A stretch of 33,531 nt of DNA from Conidiobolus incongruus B7586 (taxonomy: Eukaryota > Entomophthoromycota > Entomophthoromycetes > Entomophthorales > Conidiobolaceae), in the NCBI GenBank assembly GCA_000697335.1, contig JNEM01014187.1, forward strand, positions 1 to 33,531, given 5' to 3'. This document shows positions 22,283 to 31,608 of this stretch, piece by piece. Each line of letters opens with the position of its first letter. Position 1 is the first letter of the stretch. The notes below the pieces were generated by a model. That model made no database searches, was not told the DNA's origin, and saw only the letters and a program-made list of their open reading frames with translations. The translations under genes were made by a program, and so were the position numbers.

Positions 22283-23000
22283 TTATATTTTGAAAAAAAG
22301 TTTACAAAGTTGATAAAAATTACACTTTTTTTTAAATAAATTATTAAAATTAATTATATAATCAATATGATTTTATTATAATATATCAATTTATTATTAT
22401 TTAAAATAAATGAAATAAATTAATTAATAAATGAATATTAACTAAACTAATTTTTAGATTAATTAAATTAATCAATTTTATAATAAATAAAATATAGAAT
22501 TATATTAACATATGAAAATATTTTAATTAATATTTTAATCTCATCTTATTTTTAATACATAATTTAATAAATAAAAAATTTATTATTATTGATAATTTCT
22601 AAATAGTGGTAATTGTGTTATTTAATGGACATAAATTACGATAATAAATATAAATGATTTAATTGTAATTATTTTTCACATATGTAAATATACTATAAAA
22701 AATCTCAGTTATTTAAATTATATTTTATATTGTATTTTTTTAACTTACATTTTGATCAATATTCGTAAGTATAATATAGATAAATTTGTAAAACAATTTT
22801 ACTTAAACATGTGATATTGTTGAAAGATAACTAAAGTAATAGATTTAAGTGTTGATATCAACATCTGTTTATATCAATTTATCTAGAACAAAATATTGAT
22901 TTTGGGAAATTTTCTCAACATAAGAAAAGCTTGAGAAGTTCAGTTCATTACAATTAGTTTTTTTTAAAAATTATGGATCACAAACTTGCAATTGGACTGA
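22279..23000. other. AT-rich spacer upstream of Hsp70 copy 1
   Basis: No gene seen. The DNA turns richer in G+C after about 22860, where the Hsp70 upstream region begins. Confidence 0.5.
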
Positions 23001-23011
23001 ATGCACGAATA

Positions 23012-23104
23012 TGATTGGTCGATTGATAATGATAATTCAAATAAGAATGGTAAGGCATTCTCTGGAATTTACTAGAATGATGACTTAATTAGTATTATAT
23101 AAAG
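23012..23104 (+). promoter_or_regulatory. Hsp70 copy 1 promoter: CCAAT, heat-shock-like module, TATA
   Basis: Three elements are visible. TGATTGGTCGATTG (23012-23025) carries an inverted CCAAT. A module at 23058-23077 reads TTC, 4 nt, GAA, 7 nt, GAA; GAATTTACTAGAA is its right part, and GAA-7-GAA fits a gapped heat-shock element. TATATAAAG follows at 23096-23104, 113 nt before the ATG. The same module with the same spacing precedes the second Hsp70, supporting function through heat-shock factor. That role is inference. Confidence 0.6.
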
Positions 23105-23216
23105 ACGCATGAGGTAATTGTTTGCACGCAATTCGAATTATTGTTCAGATTCAAATCAAAAATCCTCGTAATTTTGTATTTTATCCTATCTTTCAATAAT
23201 TTATATTTAATTTAAA

Positions 23217-25172
23217 ATGGCCTCTGGACGTGCTGTTGGTATTGATTTGGGTACTACCTACTCTTGTGTTGCCGTTTGGCAAAACGATCGTGTTGAAATT
23301 ATCGCCAACGATCAAGGTAATCGTACTACTCCCTCTTATGTTGCTTTCACCGATACCGAACGTTTGATTGGTGACGCTGCCAAGAATCAAGTCGCCATGA
23401 ACCCCTTTAACACCGTTTTCGACGCTAAGCGTTTGATCGGTCGTCGTTTCGCTGAAGACGAAGTCCAAAGTGATATGAAGCACTGGCCTTTCAAGGTTAT
23501 TGACAGCAATGGTTTGCCTAAGATCCAAGTTGAATACAAGGGTGAAAAGAAGATCTTCACTCCTGAAGAAATTTCTTCTATGGTCTTAGTTAAGATGCGT
23601 GAAGTTGCCGAAGCTTACCTCGGTACTAGTGTCACCAACGCTGTCATCACTGTCCCTGCTTACTTCAATGACTCTCAACGTCAAGCTACTAAGGATGCTG
23701 GTGTTATTGCTGGTTTGAATGTTCTCCGTATCATTAACGAACCCACCGCTGCCGCTATCGCCTACGGTTTGGACAAGAAGACTGAAGGTGAAAAGAACGT
23801 TTTGATTTTCGATTTGGGTGGTGGTACTTTCGATGTCTCCTTATTGACCATTGAAGAAGGTATCTTCGAAGTCAAGGCTACTGCTGGTGATACTCATTTG
23901 GGTGGTGAAGATTTCGATAACAGATTGGTTAACCACTTCATCCAAGAATTCAAGCGCAAGAACAAGAAGGACTTGTCCGACAATGCTCGTGCTCTTCGTC
24001 GTCTCAGAACCGCTTGTGAACGTGCTAAGCGTACCTTATCTTCTGCTGCTCAAACTACCATCGAAATCGACTCCTTATTCGAAGGTATTGACTTCTACAC
24101 CTCCATCACTCGTGCTAGATTCGAAGAACTCTGTCAAGATCTCTTCCGCTCCACCATGGACCCCGTCGAAAAGGTTCTCCGTGACTCCAAGATCGACAAA
24201 TCCTCCGTCGATGAAATTGTCTTGGTCGGTGGTTCCACTCGTATTCCCAAGATCCAAAAACTCGTTTCTGACTTCTTCAACGGTAAGGAACCTAACAAAT
24301 CCATCAACCCTGATGAAGCTGTTGCCTATGGTGCCGCTGTCCAAGCTGCTATCTTGACTGGTGATACCTCTGAAAAGACCCAAGATCTCTTATTGTTGGA
24401 TGTTGCTCCTCTTTCTCTCGGTATTGAAACCGCTGGTGGTATCATGACTGCTCTTATCAAGCGTAACTCCACCGTCCCCACCAAGAAGTCCGAAGTCTTC
24501 TCCACCTACGCCGATAACCAACCTGGTGTCTTGATTCAAGTCTACGAAGGTGAACGTCCCCGTACCAAGGACAACAACTTACTCGGTAAGTTCGAACTCA
24601 CTGGTATTCCTCCCGCTCCTCGTGGTGTTCCTCAAATTGAAGTTTCCTTCGATATTGATGCTAATGGTATCTTGAACGTCTCTGCTGCCGATAAGTCCAC
24701 CGGTAAGTCTAACAAGATCACCATCACCAACGATAAGGGTCGTCTCTCTAAGGAAGACATTGAACGCATGGTTGCTGAAGCCGAAAAATACAAGGAAGAA
24801 GATGAAGCCGCCGCTGCTCGTATTACTGCCCGTAACGGCTTAGAATCTTATGCCTACAACCTCAAGAACACCATCAACGACGAAAAGTTGGCCGGTAAAT
24901 TGAACGATGAAGATAAGAAGAAGCTCGAAGATGCTATCAATGAAACTACCACTTGGTTGGATAACTCCGCCGAAGCCTCCAAGGAAGAATACGAAGACAG
25001 ACAAAAGGAACTCGAAGGTATTGCTAATCCCATCATGACCAAGCTCTACCAAGAAGCTGGTGCTGCTGGTGGTATGCCTGGCGGTATGCCCGGTGGTTTC
25101 CCTGGTGCTGGTGCTGGTGCTCCTCCTTCCAACGAAGGCGGTGCTGGCCCTACCATCGAAGAAGTCGACTAA
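23217..25172 (+). CDS. cytosolic Hsp70 chaperone (copy 1)
   Basis: An intronless 651-residue Hsp70, full length for the cytosolic class. The nucleotide-binding domain begins [15 protein letters not shown] (residues 7-21) and carries the phosphate-loop motif [12 protein letters not shown] near 200 and [13 protein letters not shown] near 340. The interdomain linker DLLLLDV follows near 391, then the substrate-binding domain. The lid ends in a GGMP-type linker and the C-terminal EEVD that binds TPR co-chaperones such as Hop/Sti1. There is no ER or mitochondrial targeting sequence. It binds and releases unfolded peptides in an ATP cycle with Hsp40 and exchange factors. Codon use is strongly biased to C- or T-ending codons, typical of high expression. 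Absence of introns is usual for heat-inducible Hsp70s. It lies about 6.4 kb upstream of the end of an internal Hsp70 relic and 8.4 kb upstream of copy 2, all on the same strand. Confidence 0.97.
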   Translation: MASGRAVGIDLGTTYSCVAVWQNDRVEIIANDQGNRTTPSYVAFTDTERLIGDAAKNQVAMNPFNTVFDAKRLIGRRFAEDEVQSDMKHWPFKVIDSNGLPKIQVEYKGEKKIFTPEEISSMVLVKMREVAEAYLGTSVTNAVITVPAYFNDSQRQATKDAGVIAGLNVLRIINEPTAAAIAYGLDKKTEGEKNVLIFDLGGGTFDVSLLTIEEGIFEVKATAGDTHLGGEDFDNRLVNHFIQEFKRKNKKDLSDNARALRRLRTACERAKRTLSSAAQTTIEIDSLFEGIDFYTSITRARFEELCQDLFRSTMDPVEKVLRDSKIDKSSVDEIVLVGGSTRIPKIQKLVSDFFNGKEPNKSINPDEAVAYGAAVQAAILTGDTSEKTQDLLLLDVAPLSLGIETAGGIMTALIKRNSTVPTKKSEVFSTYADNQPGVLIQVYEGERPRTKDNNLLGKFELTGIPPAPRGVPQIEVSFDIDANGILNVSAADKSTGKSNKITITNDKGRLSKEDIERMVAEAEKYKEEDEAAAARITARNGLESYAYNLKNTINDEKLAGKLNDEDKKKLEDAINETTTWLDNSAEASKEEYEDRQKELEGIANPIMTKLYQEAGAAGGMPGGMPGGFPGAGAGAPPSNEGGAGPTIEEVD

Positions 25173-25396
25173 ATGGTTTAACTTCGTTACTAATCCCTTT
25201 CTTCTCAATCCATTACATCTAATGTAATTAGAATTCAATATCTTTTTATATAAATTTAATTGTATTGTATATAAGATAACAAACGTTATCTGATATAAAC
25301 TTAAAACGTAAAATGCTTATTTAATAAAGTATATTTACTAATATAATTATACCATTAATATTTATTTTTCATTCATATCGATTTTCGATATGCTAG
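25173..25396. other. 3' region of Hsp70 copy 1
   Basis: AT-rich, with TATA and TTTA tracts and an AATAAA-like site at 25323-25328 that may direct 3' end formation. Confidence 0.4.
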
Positions 25397-25419
25397 GCCT
25401 TCGAAATCTCTTCAGATTT

Positions 25420-25860
25420 ATATTTTGAGATCAAACTGGTTACTTGTCAACTAACAAAAGCATTATTTTCTTGAATATCAAATATTACTTTATCTGAATT
25501 TCTCTCAAGTTCTAAGGTATAAATTATTAATTCTTTTGATAATTTTAAATACTCTTTAATATAAATTGAAAAATATTCTTTTTCATCAAAAATGTATATA
25601 TTGATTTTTTTCAAAGTTAGATTTTTACTTGATTTGGGTAATTTAATCATATTTGAATGAAAAAAACTTGATAATTTTAAAATCTTAAACTTTTTACTTC
25701 TAATTTACATATCTGAATGTTTTAATATTTTAAACCCCTTTGGGACCAAAGATTTGATATTATTTTTAATAAAATAAAAATGAGTCTACAAGATCATTAT
25801 TCAAATATTTTTATATTTAAAAGTTTAGAATTGGTCTTGCTTGATAAAATTTCGTATCGT
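25420..25860 (-). pseudogene. possible LRR/F-box-type gene fragment
   Basis: On the minus strand a 67-residue frame (25447-25650) begins MIKLPKSSKNLTLKKINIYI. Upstream frames with related character include SKKFKILKLSSFFHSN. Their L--L-L and K-L-L spacing resembles the weak leucine-rich repeats of fungal F-box proteins, and the relic at 28381-29840 has a similar style. Frames do not join and the composition is AT-rich, so this could also be chance. Confidence 0.25.
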
Positions 25861-25880
25861 AAATATAGCCTAAACTCCCT

Positions 25881-25887
25881 CCCCCCC
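25881..25887. repeat. C7 homopolymer in a CTCCCT tract
   Basis: Seven C in a row directly after CTCCCT, inside DNA that is otherwise nearly pure A/T. On the minus strand it forms a G7-A-G3 tract. Confidence 0.7.
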
Positions 25888-26648
25888 ACTCTGTGAAATG
25901 CTATGATAAGTGAATATATCTTATTTTTACAAAATATAGATAGATTATACCCACATCAATTTTTATCAAATCTTGTAATAATTATTCAAATCTACAAGTT
26001 ATGAAAATATACTATGTCATAAATTAAAATTCATTTAAATAAAAAAATTATTAATATAACATATTTGTTATAATTTTGGATTATTAAGGGAATAAAAATA
26101 ATAATCAAAATGATCATATTATATAAATTTGGGATTGTAATTAAATATTAGTAAAAATTTTATATAATATATTTAAATGTTTATTATTTTAAACTTTAAT
26201 CATAATTATATTAGATTTTTTTTTAAAAATGATTTTTTAAATTTTAAATTTTATAATAAAAATTAATTATGAATTAAAAATTTTAAATATTTCTCACTTT
26301 TTGTAATTTAAATTTAATATTAGTATTCCAAGTTTTATTTCTTACTTTTATAAAAAGATGCAAATCATACTTGAAAATTTTAATCAAAGCAATGTATCTA
26401 ATCAATCATATCAATGTTCACCTCAAAAATTGAAAATGATGACATCATTCAAATGTAATATAAATAAAATTCTCACTTGAGTTTATTTTTGAATATAACA
26501 ATAATAAAGCATATTTTATATAATTTTCAAATTAATTTCTTTTATTATTACATAATACTAGTATATTTTAATAAGTAAATCAATAAAATATTAATTATAT
26601 TTTTTTTAAATTTAAAATCATTTTATTAAATATTATATATATATATAT
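25888..26648. other. AT-rich spacer left of the adapter sequence
   Basis: Very AT-rich, no gene seen. It ends in a short (AT)n run that touches the adapter. Confidence 0.5.
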
Positions 26649-26667
26649 CTGTCTCTTATACACATCT
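26649..26667 (-). other. Tn5 mosaic end (Nextera transposase adapter), likely assembly artefact
   Basis: All 19 bases, CTGTCTCTTATACACATCT, equal the reverse complement of the hyperactive Tn5 mosaic end used in tagmentation libraries. An exact 19-mer of this kind with 37% G+C is very unlikely by chance in DNA this AT-rich. No other Tn5 part is present. It abuts an (AT)n run on the left, a typical place for a false overlap join. The two sides may not be neighbours in the genome. Confidence 0.93.
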
Positions 26668-28140
26668 TTTTCCAAATTTTCATTTATTTATTAAAATATT
26701 AAATCAAATATATAATATGAATAAGAATAAATTAATTTATAAAATATAGAATATATTATATAATATGCAATATTAAATCATTTTATCTATTAATAACTAA
26801 ATAAATTTTCAAAATAAATTTTCTAATATATTTAACAAACTATAATATCAAATTTCAATTTATAATTTTAAATCAAGATAATAAAAAATCATCTTAATTT
26901 ACAAATATTAACTAAAAAAATATTTGAATAAAATATAATATTATTAAAAGTTTGATATTTAAATTATATATCTTAATTATTTTATAATATAAAATACTTA
27001 ATATTAATGAATATTTAAGATACTAATAATCAAATATAATTTATTTTAAATTCAAAGCATATTATATATTAAAGAACACATTAGAATAAAACAAAATGAA
27101 ATCTATTTAAAATTTAATATAAATTGAAATTTATTTTTATTTAATTTTATTATTCTAAATATATTAGTCTCTAAATATTATACTAATTTATTTAATTTTA
27201 TTACTTGAATTATACCTATTATATTGTTTAAATGTATTATTACTTGATCATATCATATTTCTTTAATAACTGAAGTTATAAAAGATTTAGGTATTATAAA
27301 AGTTATGGTTTATAAAATAAAAATAATATATTTTATTGTATTTAAATTATTTACCATATTTCAATATATTTTTTTTAAAATATATATTGTCAATTTTAGA
27401 AATATATTGGTTTAAGTTATGTTAATAATAGCTGATCAAATATATCAAATTAATATTGTATGTGAACAAAAATTATCCTTTTGATTATATTATATAATAT
27501 AAACTCATAAATCATATAATTATCAAAATTTATTCAAGGAAATTGAAGTTGTAATATATGAATTTTCAATTATATATTAAAATTTTTAGTATAAAATTTT
27601 ATTTATATTGCAACATTTAATTATTTAATTTCAAAAGTATAGGTTCAGATCCAAATTATTTGTTAACAATATTGTTTTATTTAATATAGATAATTATATA
27701 AAACACTTTTTGATATGAAGGTGATTATTTAATTTATATATCACTAAAATTTAATATTAATGGTATCTATTTTGCCTAAATAGATCAAAGATTAAGTTAA
27801 GATATTTAATAAATCTATTATATATATTATTTTAATAATTCAAACAAAGTATTATTATATCGAACTTTCATTTATCTAATTTATGGATATAATATCTATA
27901 GAATATTACTCATATTTGAAATCTATAATTTTATATCAAAAATACATTAATTTTAAAAATACTAACCGAATGATTAATTAAAATTAAAAACAACCTTGTC
28001 AGTTAAAAAATAAATAAATTCCCAGATAGTTATAAACTGATTAACTAAACTATATTTTATCCAATGTAATGTATTAATTTATTAATTTTTATAATTATAA
28101 TTGATAGAACTTGAAATTTGAAAATTTTTCAAAATAAAAT
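26668..28140. other. AT-rich spacer right of the adapter sequence
   Basis: About 1.5 kb of extremely AT-rich DNA with no coding-like frame. Its style is slightly different from the left side: fewer (AT)n runs and more AATATT/TTAAT words. That may reflect the suspected join. Confidence 0.45.
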
Positions 28141-28141
28141 A

Positions 28142-28214
28142 TTAACCCTTTAGGTACAGCATGAACTTGGGATACTATTATCCCATGATTGTGCTCCCGT
28201 CCCTAAAGGGTTAA
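28142..28214. mobile_element. 73-bp TTAA-flanked inverted-repeat element (piggyBac-like MITE)
   Basis: The ends are perfect 14-bp inverted repeats, ATTAACCCTTTAGG and its complement (28141-28154 and 28202-28215). Each contains TTAA followed by CCCTTT. TTAA is the target site that piggyBac-type transposons duplicate, and CCC(T)-starting ends are known in that superfamily. The middle contains another perfect 7-bp pair, TGGGATA/TATCCCA, at 28168-28185, so the whole can fold as an imperfect hairpin. It is too short to code for anything. It is much richer in G+C than its surroundings. The alternative is a solo hairpin of other origin. Confidence 0.6.
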
Positions 28215-28225
28215 TCAATCACGAA

Positions 28226-28340
28226 CAATCGACCAATCAAAACAATGTAAACCATTACAATCGATTGGTGGATTTATTGAACGCGATTAATAATCAATTA
28301 ATGATCAATTTTATTGGATCAAAACATCTTGTATATAAAT
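28226..28340 (+). promoter_or_regulatory. promoter-like region before the F-box/LRR relic
   Basis: CAATCGACCAATCA (28226-28239) carries a forward CCAAT and equals, on the opposite strand, the CCAAT element of Hsp70 copy 1. An inverted CCAAT (ATTGGTGG) follows near 28264-28271. TATATAAAT lies at 28332-28340, 41 nt before an ATG at 28381. The layout is that of a normal promoter although the gene is broken. Confidence 0.45.
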
Positions 28341-28380
28341 ACAAAATTTTTAAAATATTTAAATCAAAGTAAATTTACAA

Positions 28381-29840
28381 TGACCAAGAAATCTTGTAAA
28401 AATAAAAATGATTTAAGATGAGTATTTTAAAAACAATCTAGAAAAATCTAGAAATCACGGTCTCCTTCAAGTTTATCAAAAATTTGGGATAATAATTAGA
28501 TGGTTTCAAATACATTTGAGTTTATGAGATATAAATATATATTTAAATTGAATGTCGTGAGCAATAAGTGGAATCAAATAATTACTTCTACTACTCACAA
28601 GCACTTGAAATCATTGAGGCTTAGATATAATGAAAATGGCTACCACGATGTAAATCTTAACAGCAGGAATTATTCAATGCTGAAGCAAGCGAATGTATTA
28701 AAACCAATGCCAAGTATAGCCAATTTATCAAAGCATTTAAACTAAACAATAAAATATCATCAAAATTAGCTAGTGAATCCTTTAGTACATTTTCCAATTT
28801 AACATCATCTAGAATTGAAAGAATTTGTGTCAGTCAAAATCTTTTGATAAAATGTCTGAGATCTTTGAAAAAATTAGAGCTTTCATATGTCACAATTGAA
28901 GAAATTAAAAAGTAATGGATTTGAATTAGAAGCAATTCAAATGCTTTCTGCGTTTACCAGTTTGAAATTGGTCGTTATAAAATTTGTTAAGAATCCCTAG
29001 CTTTGTTGTTACATTCAATAGTATAAAAGAATTTGGAAGAATTTGTATGCGAGGCTTCCAATTTGCAGTATTATTAAATTCTCTAAAGTCCAACCATAAA
29101 ACTTTCAAAATATTATTACTTTGTGATGTGATTTATGCAGTATTTATGCCCTATACTTACGAAGTGCTTGAAACAAATCATCAATTGATCGAATTGGAAA
29201 TTTATTCAGTTGGCCTTAACAACAACTGTATGAATTTGATTTATTTCAAGCTTATAAATTTGAAAACTTTAATATTAAATTGGTGTATAACAAATCAATG
29301 TGATCACACAACAGATGTATAATTCAAATATTCCACAAAATTAACTAAATTGGTATTGTATTAGTATAGTTTATGTCTTGCTTCAGTGGGCCCAATATTT
29401 TTATAATCGCCCATGTTGATATATATATATTCAAATTGGCCATGATTGAACTCCTTTGACTTCGATTATCAAAGAAAGATGGTGAAATTTGACTAGATTA
29501 ACCTATGATTCAATTTACTTCTAACAGTTATCAATCCAACCAACAACTAGATTGATTTTTCCAGAGACTAAATATCCTAATATTGAAAAAAATTCAAAGC
29601 CTTAACCTAAGTTATTTCGGCATATTATTGCTGTCTTATGATCTAAATCAATTCTCAAATGCGAATATTATACAATTTAACAATTTTGACAGTAAATTAA
29701 ATACAAATCAGTTAAACACTGTAAGAAAACATTTCACGAATTTAAAGGATGAAAGTTGAAGGCTTTAACTAATAGTCAATATTTGCCAGGCTATTTGATC
29801 AAATACAACCCTAATGTCAAGACTTTTAATTGGAAGAATT
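28381..29840 (+). pseudogene. decayed F-box/LRR-like gene
   Basis: After the ATG at 28381 a coding-like series of frames extends for about 1.4 kb. An F-box-like start reads KIWDNN then YIFKLNVVSNKWNQIITS (compare the fungal F-box pattern of IWD-I followed by LSLVSKKWN). Leucine-rich-repeat-like pieces follow, such as KHLKSLRLRYNENG, LKSNHKTFKILLLCDVIY and LINLKTLILNW. Several in-frame stops and shifts are present, the longest intact piece being 112 codons (28984-29322), so the gene is broken. F-box proteins pair a Skp1-binding motif with substrate-binding repeats in SCF ubiquitin ligases. Family identity is by pattern only; the repeat region is too degraded to count repeats. Confidence 0.5.
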
Positions 29841-29984
29841 TTATATTATTGAAACTTATAAATATACACTAATTAGAATATAGTCATAAATATTTCAATT
29901 AGTTGTTTATCATTAATATTGTATAGATTTTACATATTAAATTTAAAATGCATAAATAATTGATTATTTAACATAAAAAATGTA

Positions 29985-30635
29985 TATTAATCCAAGGCGT
30001 TGGGGTTTAGGTGAAAGTGCTTAGGATGTCTCGTTATCAGTCATTAATAATGGTGTCTTTAAAGTTATGTCTACTAAGGGTGACATTCACTTGGCTGGTG
30101 AAGATTTTGGTCAAGTATTTTCTGAGAATATTGTTCAAAGTTGAATATAATAAGGATCTCAGGGATAATATTTCGACTTCCCGTCGTCTTAGAGCCGCTA
30201 GTGTACCTTATATTTCGAACCTGAAGCTACCATCAAAATTAACTCTTCATTCAAAGGTATTGACTCCTCTACTTCCATTGCCAATAATAAATTCCAACAA
30301 TTAACACAGGGTCTCTTTCCTCGAATCATAAACCCTGTTACCAAATTCTTCAAGATGCTGATGCTGTCAAATCTTCTTTTGATGGAAAAATCTCAATCAT
30401 TAGCATTTCTAATATTCTCTAAGTTCAACAGCTGGCTTCAGTTTCCTTTTATTGGAATAAACTCATCAAATCCATCAACCTCGACGAAATCTTGACTGTA
30501 GTGCTGCTATTCAAGCATTGCTTTTATATTAGAATAATTACAAATATAGTCAAAATCTCTTGGTGCTGAATGGTTCTTCATTATCAATAGCAACCTCAGT
30601 TCAACTATCAAATAAATCAACTTAATAATTTAATT
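29985..30635 (+). pseudogene. decayed Hsp70 fragment
   Basis: Translations in changing frames follow the Hsp70 sequence in order. A degraded phosphate loop comes first. Next is NGVFKVMSTKGDIHLAGEDF (compare [20 protein letters not shown] in the intact copies), then SRRLRAASVP. Remnants of the [15 protein letters not shown] and [13 protein letters not shown] blocks follow, and finally SQNLLVLNGSSLSIAT for the linker region. This covers roughly residues 195-410 of a 650-residue protein; both ends are missing. Stops and frame changes are frequent, so it is long dead. It lies in the same orientation between the two live Hsp70s, suggesting an older tandem copy. Confidence 0.85.
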
Positions 30636-31440
30636 TCTCTATCAATTATTTCACTCTCTTGAATTAACAAATCCATCAAAAAATGATTAAATACTCATTT
30701 TTTAATCTTTCAATCTGAAATAAGCTGAATATTTGAAAATAATCCAAAAATTTTAACAATAATTTCAATTTTTTATTACTGTAATAATTGGGAAATAATT
30801 CAGGATAAAAATTTTTAAAATTAAAATTAATGATTACAATTTTGAAAAAAAATATACGAATTAATTATATATATATATATATATATTAATTTCTTATTTG
30901 AACTAATTAAAATATAATAGTTGAGCTTTTAAAATTATTATTTTAGCAATTATACGCTACTTTATTGATTGTTTTTTATAATATAATAAATTATCAATAT
31001 AGTAAAATTAGAAAATGATGAATTTTATATATTTAATTTATATTTTTTTGTTTACAAATATATTTCGCAATATCAAAAAGTTATGTATATGACGGTTAAT
31101 TTATTTTTTAATGACATTTTCAAAAAAAAATTTTTATTTAAATTGAAAATTTCTAATTTAATTAATCATTAAATTGAATTATCTAAAATTAATATAAAAT
31201 TTTACGGAAAATTTATCATTAATAATTTTAAAAATTGACAGAAATTACCATATTTAAAAGTTAACTTTGATTTTTGAATTTATTTTTTTAAGAAAAATTT
31301 AAACTAGTTGAATGATTAAAGTAATAAAAATAAAATATCAATGGATATTTTTATATAAATATTATTAATTTTAGTTCCAAAAAATTTTTCGGATATTTTA
31401 TCTGATTTGATTTGGATATTAATTAATCATATAATTTCCT
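30636..31440. other. AT-rich spacer upstream of Hsp70 copy 2
   Basis: No gene seen; contains a (TA)n run at about 30868-30886. Confidence 0.55.
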
Positions 31441-31463
31441 AAAAAGGGAAGAAAATTCTTGTG

Positions 31464-31507
31464 TTCCGTAGAATTTACTAGAAATTTAAAAAAATTAGTA
31501 TATAAAT
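31464..31507 (+). promoter_or_regulatory. Hsp70 copy 2 promoter: heat-shock-like module and TATA
   Basis: TTC (31464-31466), 4 nt, GAATTTACTAGAA (31471-31483), then TATATAAAT (31499-31507), 102 nt before the ATG. The 13-mer and the spacing between its half-sites are identical to those before copy 1, while flanking bases differ. The CCAAT element of copy 1 is not seen here. Confidence 0.6.
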
Positions 31508-31608
31508 CTGGGTTTAAACAAAGGTTTCAATCAATTCAAACAATTGTAAATATTCAATATAAAATCTCGCTGTATTATATTCTCATCTTGCTATAATAAT
31601 CTATAAAA

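Noticed and set aside
23193-25238. Several open frames of 60-168 residues on both strands within Hsp70 copy 1
   Set aside because: They are shadows caused by the strong codon bias of the Hsp70 gene; none has its own family motif.
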